Shown here one piece after another: positions 24,521 through 36,300 of a stretch of DNA of 64,000 nt (position 1 is its first letter; every line of letters starts with the position of its first letter). The DNA is from Climacteris rufus (taxonomy: Eukaryota; Chordata; Aves; Passeriformes; Climacteridae): positions 1,546,877 to 1,610,876 of the forward strand of contig VZRZ01004576.1 of the NCBI GenBank assembly GCA_013398175.1, written 5' to 3'. A program made the position numbers and the translations under genes. The notes beneath the pieces were generated by a model, which did not search any database, was not told the origin of the DNA, and was given only the letters and a program-made list of their open reading frames with translations.

Positions 24521-25029
24521 AATACCAGATCCCAGTGGGTTGTGACTGGTTCAGGCAAGAGGCAGCAGAACTGTGCCACAACCCAGTGCTCTCAGGCACT
24601 TTCAGGGGCCCTTTCTCCAGGGAATAAGGCTTGAATGCATCTTGTACAGCAAGAAATGACTTATCTCCCAATATCTTTAGCAAATTAATGACAGATCTCC
24701 TCAACAGTCTCTTCCTGCTCAATAAAGGGGCAGTAATTTTATGTTCCTGCTCCTTCCATCTGAATCAATGCCACCCTGAATTTTGGGTCAGGGGCATTCG
24801 GAATGAGCTTTCCCAAAGTCGTTGCACGACCTTTTAGCCTGCTTTAGGTAGGATTTCTTTTTGAATTTTTTCCCCACACAGTGAGTGTCATATAGTCAAA
24901 CCGTTCATCTGTTCTATCAGACAAGCAGAACTGGGAGTCTGATATCTTTTAAAAAAAGATACAGTTCTCTGATTAACTGAAGAGTAATAGCATGAAATTC
25001 TAGTCTCCAATAAGTAACATATTGATGCT

Positions 25030-25605
25030 TATGTCTAATTTAATCAGCATCAGGGGGGACGGGGGTGCCCATTCCTTCACCATCAGTTATACAGCAGTTC
25101 AAGGTGATAAATCCTATCTGCAGAATGATATTCCGTCGACATTTCTATAATATTAATTAGATCACCGTGTCAGGCTGTAGGAAATTTGCTTAACATTCAT
25201 TAGAAATTTCTTACAGATAGATAGGCATCCCTCCCTCCTTCTCCCCCCTCTTTCTTTCTTCTGTGATTGACAGATGAGGTCAAGCCGGAGACAGCCTCCC
25301 TTCTCTCCGCAGGCCTGAAGAGCCAGGTCACCGGACTCCGTAATGCATGGGGAGTGGGAGGGGAGGATTATGCCTTGAAGAGATATCCTATTAAATTGGA
25401 CAAAAGCTCGTCTGCCTCCGGGCTCCATCGCCAGGTCTTTTCAGCCTGCAGCCAGCACGCAGAACGCAGGCGAGTGTACAACGCAAAAGCCATTTGCATT
25501 ACCCTGCAGTCATTTTTATATGTGGAGGTAATGAAGTTGTCAGCGGAGCCTCGAGTGTGGCAGAGCCTGATATTCAAATAGAGCTGCCAGCTCTCCCCTC
25601 TCCCC
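25030..25605. promoter_or_regulatory. Candidate conserved enhancer with PBX-MEIS and octamer sites
   Basis: A 570-bp block of AT-rich homeodomain-like stretches mixed with retained CpG. It contains ATATTAATTAGATCACCG near 25149, a perfect PBX-MEIS composite TGATTGACAG at 25264-25273, ATGGGGAGTGGGAGGGGAGG near 25348, and the octamer ATTTGCAT at 25492-25499 followed by TACCCTGCAG. Flanking DNA is simpler (a CT-rich tract at 25230-25262 and GC/CT-rich sequence after 25590). A 104-codon + strand frame (25267-25581) resembles no family I know. I read it as an enhancer-like element; conservation is untested. Confidence 0.4.
25264..25273 (+). promoter_or_regulatory. Perfect PBX-MEIS/PREP composite site
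   Basis: TGATTGACAG is the classical decamer bound by PBX (TGAT half) together with MEIS or PREP (TGACAG half), well known from HOX-regulated enhancers. The match is exact; occupancy is inferred. Confidence 0.5.
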
Positions 25606-25609
25606 GCCA

Positions 25610-25623
25610 CCGCCCTCTGCTCC
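25610..25623 (-). promoter_or_regulatory. Candidate CTCF site, minus orientation
   Basis: On the minus strand the bases read GGAGCAGAGGGCGG, identical to the CTCF consensus over the core AGCAGAGGGCGG and differing in the first two of 14 positions. It sits at the right border of the candidate enhancer. Binding is not shown. Confidence 0.35.
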
Positions 25624-25764
25624 CCGCTCTCCCCCATCCCCGCAGCTGATCTACTGACTCCCTGGATTACTGCTTCGCTGCCTCGCCGCCTCTGACTGTG
25701 CTTGCACTCTTGGCCCTGTCAAGCGCTTTTGTTTCCCAGTCAGGGAGCAGGCAGCCTCGGCTGG

Positions 25765-25818
25765 CTGCCCACACTGCCCACACTGCCCACACTGCCCACA
25801 CTGCCCACACTGCCCACG
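25765..25818. repeat. 9-bp tandem repeat (CTGCCCACA)6
   Basis: Six consecutive nine-base units, the last ending CACG. It encodes LPT-like tripeptides on + and CGQ-like tripeptides on -, only because nine is a multiple of three. Confidence 0.95.
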
Positions 25819-27099
25819 CACACGGGGTGTCACGGGCTGACTGAAGTGCCCGGACAGCCACGCCACGGCCCTGCCTGCAGCAAGCCTGCAGCAGCAGTCA
25901 TGATGAGTTTGCAGGGAGAGCTCCCCAAGGCATCACATTAATCCCAGGTTGAACGTCTGGGGCACTTTGTGGTCAAACAGAAGAGAAAAGCTTCACATTT
26001 CGGTTGATTTTTGAAGTGAGGTGGCACGTTTGTGCTTGGTGTGCCCACCGTGCTCTTTTGCTGTGGAGCAGCAGAACGTGGTGCAAATTGTGCATCCAGC
26101 GGGGACAGAAGCAGCAACCAAGTGGTACCCAGCACTTGTGTTCACCAGTATCAAGGGGTGCTGGCAAAGGGCATTGCAGACATGCCTTGTCCTCATAAAA
26201 GGAACCACAGGATCATAAATAACAAGGCAGTCAGAACTGGCCTTTGGTAAGTTTTACATCCATTTTAGGAGGAAAAAAATTTAAAAATTCCCCGTGGCAA
26301 AGCTGCCTGGTAAGCAAAAGGTCTGAATCAACCCCATTAGCCTTGGAAACTAGCTTTTACTAAATATGGGGCTAGGCTGTCAGCTGGTGTTAATTGGCAC
26401 AAACCTACTGAAGTCGATGGAATGACAGTGATTTATACCAGGATGAAGACTTGGGGGATGGATACTTAAAAGGAAGGCTGTCTTTTCTCTGCTTTCAATA
26501 ACTGGACCCACTTGTGGTCACAAATCATAGTTTCTAGGCTTGATGGGCAGATGTCACTAGGTAGATAGGCATCTGCAGGTTGTCAAATATACACTGTGAA
26601 ACTGAAAACCATTAAAAAAAATTCATCACCCTGGTAAATATTTAGCTGCCTCAATAGTCTCATTTTTGGATCAGCAACTCATTCATTATTTGCAGAAAAG
26701 GATACTTTCCGTGCTCTTATGAAAATGATCAATGATCCTTTAGCACAGAAGGCCCTTGGGATTAATTTATTTTGTAAGCAGTGTGCTAAAAAGACTGGTT
26801 CAAGCATTTTTTAAAAACTTACAGGAGGGTCAAAACCACAAAGGTTTCAACAGCAGCATTTTTTGGCCTTTGTTCTTACACTGAGATTTTGAAAGATTCC
26901 CTAGAACCCCAGCAAGCTACAAATTTTCATGGCATGATACATCATTGTGCCACTGGAATTCATGTGCCTTCAGGAGCTCCTTTTGGAGCAAGCCGAAATT
27001 TATTTAAGAAAGTGAACTTTATGTTTACAGTGTAACAGTTAGCCTACAAGTATTTCCAGTATACAGGGCTACTCTAAATGCACCAACCTGCAGATTAAA
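25819..27099. other. Intergenic, no gene seen
   Basis: Unique sequence. Short overlapping frames at 25938-26250 on both strands have no support. The AT-rich part 26540-27099 has enhancer-like texture without a decisive motif. Confidence 0.45.
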
Positions 27100-27311
27100 G
27101 GCTCCCTGAGTATAAATTGGCATGATGCACTGTAAATGATTCACAAATGGAGGAGTCCCTAAGTGTGCATTGACTCGCTACACCATAACGTCTCCTACAG
27201 AGATTTTACAGCATCCTATGCCAATGATCCATGGATTAAGGACTCCCCAAGTGCACATTGACACGATAGACTGGAGCTGTTTTGGTCTATCGTGTCAATG
27301 ATCCAGTGATA
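27100..27311. repeat. Three divergent tandem units with terminal hairpin
   Basis: Copies begin at 27100 (GGCTCCCTGAGT), 27152 (GGAGTCCCTAAGTGTGCATT) and 27240 (GGACTCCCCAAGTGCACATT). Copies 1 and 3 are preceded by GATTAA. Copies 2 and 3 share CATTGACnCGnTAnAC and, near their ends, CAATGATCCA followed by a GATTAA/GATAA-like tail. The lengths differ (about 52, 88 and 72 bp) and point differences are many, so the duplication is old. The family is unknown to me. Confidence 0.55.
27256..27300. repeat. Perfect 16-bp inverted repeat, 13-base loop
   Basis: CATTGACACGATAGAC (27256-27271) is followed after TGGAGCTGTTTTG by its exact reverse complement GTCTATCGTGTCAATG (27285-27300). Pairing stops at both outer ends. 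A transcript would fold into a stable hairpin, but the stem is too short for a normal microRNA precursor. A chance origin is very unlikely; a foldback duplication within the third tandem unit would explain it. Confidence 0.95.
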
Positions 27312-30300
27312 ATGACAGTGTCTTGTGCAGATCCACTGAGACCAGAGTTGTTGTGGTTCCTAACGGAAAAGCCAAAATTGTCCCACTTAAGTCATATTGA
27401 CTATTTTGGGTGCTACAGGAATATGGACAAAGTTTTCACAACGTTCTCCTCCTTCATATCAGTTGAGGAATGTCTTCAGTGGTGCACTGTGTGGCTTCTG
27501 TTTGTGTATGTACATGCATATACAGGTTCATATAAAAGACTCTGGACAAGTGCCCTTTTATACATTTTATATGCATATATCTTTCTTCATATAGAGGCAG
27601 ACTCTCACACTAAAATTTTGTCATTGTCATGGAGGCTACTCAAACTGAGAGTCATTCCAGACACAGATCGACTTCCTATGCAAAAGAGTATAGTTCTTCC
27701 TACTATAGAGCAGGATGGGGAGGGGAAATGAGGCCCCAAACCTTCATAATGCCTAGTCATTCTGTTTACTTGCATCTCAGAAAATGCCTCTCCAACAGTT
27801 GTAAACCTCCCCTTGACCAAATGGAAAAACTGGGAAGTAACAATTTTAATTTGGTAAACCTGTGACCACAGTGCAACTGTGACCAAAATACAGTCTTTTC
27901 TAATATGTCTCAAACCCAACAGCAATGGTTTAACACGGTGAAGATAATATTGTGCAGACCTTGTGCCATATCTGTGGAGATTACGCAAGAGAAGAAGACA
28001 GGAATGCCTTCAGAGATAGGTGAGAAGAGGGTGTTAGCAAAGGTTTATCACCCAGAAATTGTCTGGCATTTACACTATCCTGGGTCAGCATTCTCACCTT
28101 CAGCTACTCAAGTTTTAGAATTGCTAGAGTGGAGGAAAAGTGAAGATGTCAAAAAATCAGGCTGCAAAGGAAACAGCAGGAGATACAAAGTCAAAAAAGC
28201 ATTAGAGTGAAGATGGAAAAAGGTTGTCCCAGGGCCATGATTATCTATCTACTCCATCTGCTGGTTCTACCTGATGCCATTCAAACGGCAGAACTCTCGG
28301 GTACACAGGAGAAAGGAGTCTGATGTCTAAGCCATACTTTGTGTTAGGAATTTCCCTTCAGAATCTGCTAAAGCAGATATTTCAAAGGAGATTCCTGAGT
28401 TGGCTTTGCATTTTAAATTTTGGAATTGTTTCTTCTCCAGAAGAAGGAATGACACAGATAACTGACAGAAAAAGCCAGGATAAACACTGTGCATGCAATG
28501 GGATCATGAGGAGAAAAGAGCAGTTGCTACAGACACAGTGAATGCTGTTTCTGTAGAAACATGGGCACAATTAGGGAAAGTTTCACTGAAACAGCAATTG
28601 CTAAGTGCAGAGCACATGTCCTGTTAATGCACTTAGAGTGAACCAGATAAATTTTATAATTTCTAGGTAGATTTGTCTTTAGAGTTGGAAAACATGCTGG
28701 GGAGTTTGTTTATTTTAATAAATAAAGGTGATGCTGACGGAGGATCAACGTCCACAGAGCTATCGCAGAAGAAACTCATAACATTCTGAATACACTTAAT
28801 TGTAAAGGAAAGTCCTTGACTATGATTACAATTTAAACAAATACATTATACTTTGACAACTGGATCCTTTGGTGAAAGGCTGCTTAAAGATGCATTATGC
28901 ATTATTATTGGCTTTTCATGTCCATTGATATTCATTTAAAAATTTCCATTATAATATACCATCTTCCAAAATGTTTATATTCCTTGACTGCTGACAAAGA
29001 TACATATTAAGAGTATTAAGATTATTTCCATCCTCTGCATAATTTCATAGAAAGTGAAGTCTGACCTCCATTTTATCTTCAGAGGTAAAATACATGCTGC
29101 TGAGAAAAAGCATCTAAGAAAACTGAGAAAGGTCCAGAGATTGTCACTGAGGTTTGGTAGCTTAAATCCAAAGTAGCTTTTACTATTTATGTTCCTGAAA
29201 TGACAAATTTAATCAAGTTTACCATTTAATGGAAGATATCACTTTATTTATAGCACACATACAACTACTTTAATCATGTTTAAGAGAATGAATTGCTTTA
29301 TTTTTTAATGTATGAGGTAAAAGTTTCTCTTTCCAGGATATTGCTAGCTGATTTTCAAGAGTGAACTACTCCAGTCTTTCCATTCCTAGAAGTTCCCTCT
29401 CCATGAAGGTCTGTCAATTTTTGATAATATGTGTAGGGATTTTGAGAAACAGAAATTATGGCAAACATTCAGCATTCTAATGCTTCATTTCAAGAAATAC
29501 AAAATAGAAAATATTATAAGCATTTGTTTCCTCTCTGCCATAGAAAATCAACTGATGTTGATTTTATTTAGTGGATGTTATTTAGTGTTAAGGTAGTGAA
29601 AACTGGGTCTCCTGCTTGGAAAGCAAAGTACAGATGCAGTGAGAAATCAGGGTGACTTGTTTTGGGCTGCAGGCTGGCACTCAACACAGTCTGCAGAAGG
29701 CAGAAGTAAAGGGGACACTTCCTGAAGAAGTACTGGGAATACAGAAGAATTGGGTAGTCCTCAAAAATGGGAATACATCTTTGGAAATGCTCTTCATGAC
29801 ACCTGTCTTTGACTGCTTCACAGCCTTCCTCCATGCAGATGCCTAAGAAGTCCATCTCGGCTGATGATTGATGATTATGCTGGTGTTCAGGGATCCCAAA
29901 TACTGGGGTGATGTCCTTGTTACACTTAAAGAGAAACTATGGGACCTGATTCCAAGTGAGACAAACCATGAATTTCTTTATTATTAGTGCAAACATCCCA
30001 AGCACACTCTGTAAATTTATATACTGTGGATTCACCCATTTTGATAAAGACTTTTCCTGCTCAAGAATTTTTCTTCCACAAAACTTAGCTCCATTTTTAG
30101 CCAACCTTCCTCTTAATTCCTTTGCTTGTAAACATGTACATCATGAAATTGCAGTATCAAAAAGGAAAAAAATACTGCCCACAGTATTTACTACTTAAAA
30201 ATTAATTGTATAGTTGTTCTGATAAGCTAACCAGAATAAGCATCTTGCATATCTTGCTCTGAGACACCTTTGCCAGTTCCTGGTGTATATAGAAATGAAC

Positions 30301-33246
30301 TAAAAATCTCACCCAAGCTGTCTAAAATACAAGGAGTCACTATCCTTGTGTTAATAGGGCTGGGGTAAAGCACCGCAAATGGTACCTGTTTCTGTTAAGA
30401 AAGATGAAGAGTGTAGGCAGCTGGAAGATATACTTCTAAATTTCTGTTTTCTCCTCAGGCATATAAATGTTTCAATTTTCTTATCTGTGGATAGTTATTT
30501 GTGCTATGTCTGCCTGAACAAGTCATGCCACCCAACAGTAATGGAAGTGCAGGATAAAACAGTCAGTCCCCACGCTTCAAGTGACCACACATTTTAAGTT
30601 CTCTGGGCTTTTACTTGAGATGAACTCTAGCCTAACCCGCAGGATGGAACACCTACTAGCAGCTAGAGTGCATCAGGTACGCTTCTGGAGGTACACTTCT
30701 GGTTTGTTTTCCTCCAAAATTAATTTTGGTGGTCTAAGACTGTTTTTCAGCATGCCCCAATATGAAGTAAATGGGGACAAGTCAAGAGATTTTTGCTTCT
30801 GCTTCTGCAGGCCCCTGCTAGCCCTCTCCCAGCTGAATCTCAACATAAGCTCCATTATTTCATCTCAGTACAGTGCCTAGTCTGTGTTGCTTAGCACAAC
30901 CCTCAGCTATTACTGCTCACAGAATACCAGCACCCACAAACCACCAGCTCTGCACATCTGGGTGCATGATACCCTTGCAAATCCCTCTGGGCTGTGGCAT
31001 CCCTGGTACCTACTTGCTTTCCACATCGATCTGCCATGGCCTTAACCTTCTGCCAAAGTCCAGAGAGTTTATTTTCAGTGAGATCTATGAATGCACACAC
31101 ACACATACAATTTCATAGCAAATTCCTATGTTTCTGAAAATGTTCCATGCAGAAATGCTTGGTTTCAGCAGCACCATGTAATCTCTGAACTGGGCTGAGT
31201 CTGTCCTCATCAGTAGCTGTAGGATACACTGCAGACAGCCACTGTCTGTCTCCTGCTGAGGTTGCTCCTAGATATACTGCACACTTTGGCCACTTTGAGA
31301 GAGGATACTGCTTTTATTTGCAATATTAATGGGAAATTATGAAAAGGTGTACAACTTAACATGGATCTGATGCAGGCCGTTCAGAAGTTGAAAGGCTGGA
31401 AGAAGAATAATTATATTATCTTTCCTTGAGAAACCTAGCCAATGCCAGTTACTACTATATTTAAAATCATACTGTAAATTAGAGCCCTGACTCTCAAGTT
31501 GTTAAAGAACAAAAGAATATGGCCACAGTCCTGATGTGTGTGGAGGGATGGAAAGTCCAAGTAGGAAACAGATGGAGAAATGAAGGGAAAAAGAAAAGGG
31601 AAATTTCTTTGTTGATTTCAGCTTGGAAATCAGGATATAAGTGGGTCTGAGAGAGTCAGGTCAGGGAAGGATCTGAGGCTCATTTTTCCACAAAATTGAG
31701 GAAGAAGAAAGGGACAAGATTGGGTACTAAGGAAAGAATGCAAGAAATCCATCTGTGCCTCAGAAGTGAGGGTTTTCTTTTTTCTCAGATGGTAAGAGAC
31801 TGGGTAGACCCACTTTTCGGTGGATGTATGGACAGAAGAGCTCCCCAGAGTCTGGGAGCACCTTCTGACATGCTCTGGACTAAAGCTGCATTAATTTATA
31901 TGAAGATGGGTGGGGTGAAACTCAGTTATCTATTCATGGTTGTCTCCTTCCACTGGAGAAGTCCTTAGCCACTTCAGGGGGCTGTTCAGGCTGGGTGGGG
32001 TGACACAGGATCTGTGGGAGACCTGTGCCCATCCGTGGTGGCAGCTGAAGCCTACCCCAGCTGCCCAAGGGCATCTCGGGTGACATCAGCCCCCTCATCT
32101 AGGTAACAGATTCAACCCCATAAAAAATGCACATCTTGTTGCAAAACTGGTGCTATACACGTGCAATTTATAGCTGTCCTGAGAACCTTTAAGTCCTATG
32201 CACATGCCTGAGATAAATATGCCTGTGCACATGCCTGAAAAATACCCTTCTTTTTTTTTTTTTAACTTCCAGATTTTGACATTTGTACCCTTAGTATTTA
32301 ATTTTGAAATGAAAGGAACCTGGCTTCTCTATACATATGAAAAGTACACTAAACTTTTCCCTTTTGAAGGATCTTTCAAACATTAGCTGAATAATTTTTG
32401 TCGATTTGACCATCTGAGTAATTACTTTAGAATGTCCTCTCCTGTACTGCTTTGCTAGCAGTCAGACCTCTGTAATAAAATATTATGTTCAAAATATATT
32501 TTAGAAGAAAGGTATATAATCCTATTAATGGATTTCTTTAAATTCTCTATATGTGTTTTGCAATGAAATAAGCAAATCTGTAGCAATATCTGAAGTTCTG
32601 CTTCAGGATTTATGCACTCTTAATGGACGGAGATTATTTCTTTGGATAATATAAATATCCCAAAGATTTAATGAAGCCATAAACCCATTCATTAGACTTC
32701 TGTAATTAGAATTATAGCTACAAAGGCTTCAGAGTGCTAAATATACATGTGGTATTTACTTGTTTCATGTTTTCATTAAACAGCTTTCATCCAGGGGAAG
32801 AACTCAGAGTTGTGGAGGTGTTCCAAACTGATGAGAGGGCTCTGACTGTCACCTCATCTCAAACTGGACAAATAAGCCATTAAACTACATTTATGGAGAC
32901 CAGCTCTTCCAGACCACCTGCAGCCTTCCAAGATCCTCTCTTTGGGGCTGGTGTGGAGCATGCCTCATCTGAAAGTCACCTCCAGCTTGCAACAAAGGCT
33001 CAGATAGATCCCTCATTTCTCAGGCTGATGTTTTCATCATGTCAGATATGTTTTGGAAATAGCTTGGAGGCCTTGCACAACCATGTGTGCGAACATTGGG
33101 GCTGAATCTGGCCCTAACTTCTCACTGTAAGCACAGCAAGGTAACACTTTTTAAAGAATGTTGCAAATCCAGTAGTTTCTCCAATTCTGGGTTTGCTCAG
33201 GCCACTTTGCTCTCATGCAAATGTTTTCTCTGTTTTCTATGCACAG
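27312..33246. other. Intergenic, no gene seen
   Basis: About 6 kb of unique, moderately AT-rich DNA. The open frames at 27282-27731, 29568-29855 and 30581-30880 are isolated, lack family resemblance and overlap frames on the other strand. A short A/T-rich region at 32460-32790 has many ATTA cores. No transposon was recognised. Confidence 0.45.
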
Positions 33247-33336
33247 AACAGCAATGACACAGAGCCCAGCGATGACGTCTTGGAATCCAATCAGAAAACC
33301 TGCATAAAGATGAAAGGTCTTACCAACGAGAAGTGA
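33247..33336 (+). other. Possible orphan terminal exon
   Basis: After a pyrimidine-rich tract (about 33209-33240) and the acceptor GCACAG at 33241-33246, a 29-codon frame reads NSNDTEPSDDVLESN, then QKTCIKMKGLTNEK and TGA at 33334. The balanced, acidic-then-basic composition looks protein-like, unlike the hydrophobic or proline-rich chance frames nearby. No other exon was linked to it and I do not recognise the protein. It could equally be chance or an exon of a non-coding transcript. Confidence 0.15.
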
Positions 33337-36300
33337 GCTTGCTAAACTACACCTTTCAATGAATTCAGACAAAACTGAAAAATGTTGTTGATATCAGATC
33401 CTTAGGCTGATTACTGAAGCGTTCGATTTTTCAGCATGTCAATTCATCACTGTCTACCTGGTTATATTTAACACTTTCTCCTGTTTCCATCCTGCCTGCT
33501 GAGATAGGCAATCTCTGTCACACGGTATCTGCTTCACCAGAAGGTCAATAGACCATTGTGGAGGCCCATGAGTCCTGTTCCCAAGTCACCTTGATTGTCT
33601 TCACGATATTGCTGACGGCAGGTGGAGCTTCCATGTCTTGTGGCATCTAAAATATTAATGAGATTAGAGCTTCCATCCTGCAAACAGTTCAGTGCTTCCT
33701 TTTCAGTGCTCTGCAATTATGCATCCAGTACATGGAAAGCAAAATCTCTGCAGCAATGGTTGCTGGTCTGTGCTGGTATTGCCAAAGTGTTTCATTGGTT
33801 ACATTGGTGTTCATTTTCTTTGAGAAAGTACCACTTTGCATTTTAAGCTAGACACAGGTTCAAAATTTTTGTGGAAGATAGCAAGCTTTGGATAACTCAG
33901 TCTGGAGCTGAGAGGTTTGGCTGTACATGCAGAGTTTATGTTTGGTTATGGTTTATCATTCCTGGCCAAATTATGCAAAATATACATAAGGAAATGGAGG
34001 CTCACATATTCCATGTACATTAGCCTGCTTTTGGGATTATTTGGAAGGAGTTCTTAGGCTTTCTTAACTCAAGCCTGCCAGAGGCTACCTGTGGTACCAC
34101 AACTGTGGTGTGGGACTGATGAGGATTAAACAACTTTCTCCTCTGCTATTTCATTGTCAACGAGGGGACAGAACAACTGCACAACCTGTTAGGTTGCCTC
34201 CCTGTTTCCATCAGATTATCCCTCATATGTACCTGGATCCTGGGTGCATATATGTGCACATACGCACATATACAGCTTCTAAGATCATCTCATAAATCAG
34301 TCATTGACCAATTAAAAGGCATTTATTGTTAGATTTTGCTGATAGTTCAGCAAAAAGCGGCTTCACTTGAAGGGTGATTATTTTTCCAGTGTAAGCTCCT
34401 AAACCAAACTCTGGATGTGGATCATTCTAGATATTAGGGAAATCACTTTTTGATATTTGGCTTCTCCCCTTTGTAAAATGATAATCACACAACTTGCACA
34501 GCTTTGTAAAGAGATCTATTGGCCAGACACAGTATAGGCATTCTAAGCATGATTTATTTCCTTGCAGGGCCTATCCCTAAGTGGCTCATTGAAGAAACAA
34601 CATTTATAAATATGCATATCTTTCTGGTATAGAATTTTTCCTATTCTTTTCAGAATATACAGGCCAAGCTGTTATTATTCACTTTTCCATTTTTAGAATC
34701 AACGATTAAATTGCACCGCACTGCTGTGTTGTAGCAATTAAAATAACTACTGTCTATTTGGCAGTCCTTTAATGGGAAATGAAATTCACTTTTAGGCATA
34801 TATCATGGTAATACATATATCATATGGTATACAATTTAGATCATTTTTTAACATAGTAGCAGTATTAGTTCTTATTCCCTACCTAACCATTGTTACAAGC
34901 ATCAATTTTATTAATTAAGAATTTTAAGCCCTGTGAATTTATAATACAATTATGTTTTACTTCATAAGTAGGTCTTTACCCCTCTACAACTATTAACTAG
35001 ATGTCCACTTACATTATTTGTGGGTGGTTTCAAAGGCTGATGAAATTTCTGATGAAGATTTACCCTTTTGTCTAAGCTTTGCTCACTGCATGTCAGCTGT
35101 TTGTCAGCAAAACATAACAGTGAAGACTTTTGACTTAAGTCTTTTCTTTTTTTTTTTAAAGAAAAGCCAATTCATCAGGTAAGAAAGACTGCTGCTCGCA
35201 CTCTCAAGTCCTGCCAAAGACAAATGGCTGTAAAAATTTAAAATCAATCATTAACAGATTAGCTGTTGGTCCAAAGTAAATAGCAATCAGCTTATTAGGC
35301 ATCAGGCAGAGTGAGATAAAGGGGAAGAGTTATTGAAAATGAGGATGTTTGCTGGGGCTGTGCTGATGGAGCAGAACAGGGAAAGGCTGTTTCTTTGTTG
35401 CTCTAATTACAAATGGAAAATAACCTACAGTACTGAACAAGTTGAGCTCCCTAGCTGAATTGAATGGAGCATAGTGCTTATGTTCTACGTCATGGCTTGA
35501 TTTATCTTGATTATCAGTACTTTGCACTACTTCTTCCCTCCCCAAAAGGCCCTGTTTGGCATTCTCTTACATCGAAGTAAATGCAATTTTTTGCTCTGCA
35601 AAGAATGGGATGTTGGGGCGAGAGCTGCCACAAGAGAAATGCCCTTCTCATCCAAAAATACAATTTCCATACAGGAAATTCCTCTCATGTGATGGAATTT
35701 TGTTTGTGACAGGCTTTCATTCTGGTTGAGCGACAGATTGCTGGTGACGAAATCACAGCAGGCTTTGTGCCATGGTTGTATTTGGACACCGTGAAATCCT
35801 GCAGAGCAGATATATTCAGAACAAGGCCGATGTTGTAAGAGGAAGCGGAGAGGGAGAAGGAATGGAGGGTCAAAAAGGCTGAGAAAACAGAAACAATAGA
35901 AGGTGGGTAGGAAGCAAAGCTGAGGGGAAAGAAGACAAACAATAGCCGAGAGTAAAATGCGATGAGGAAGCAGAAAACTCAAAGAAGTGAAGTAGGAAGT
36001 AGAAGGAAATGGCTACAAGTTAAAGTCAATGACAAAAGGTCCCTTTCATCATATAAACACTGAAGTGTATACACAGAGAGAAACTGACCATTAGAACGAT
36101 TTACCAGGAGTAAGGGTCCATTTCCCCATGGCTGAGCATGTAAAATCCAGACTAAGATGTTTTTCTAACAAAATAAGATACCTGAGAATTGTCTGTTCGG
36201 TGTTTTGAGCCCAGTGAATTTAAAGGTCTGATTCTGAAGAAATCTTTCTATTAATGACATGATTCCATACGTTATACTTGTGAACCCTCAGACAGTACAT

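Noticed and set aside
25267..25581. 104-codon + strand ORF
   Set aside because: It overlaps minus-strand frames and a motif-rich, enhancer-like block; no domain was recognised.
27256..27300. microRNA precursor
   Set aside because: The stem is only 16 bp and flanking bases do not extend the pairing, shorter than a Drosha/Dicer substrate needs.
27282..27731. 149-codon + strand ORF beginning inside the hairpin
   Set aside because: The start lies in the hairpin arm, there is no upstream promoter or splice context, and the composition resembles random AT-rich translation.
34249..34272. 9-bp inverted repeat TATATGTGC/GCACATATA
   Set aside because: It lies in alternating purine-pyrimidine sequence where short palindromes arise easily; no repeat family or transcript context.
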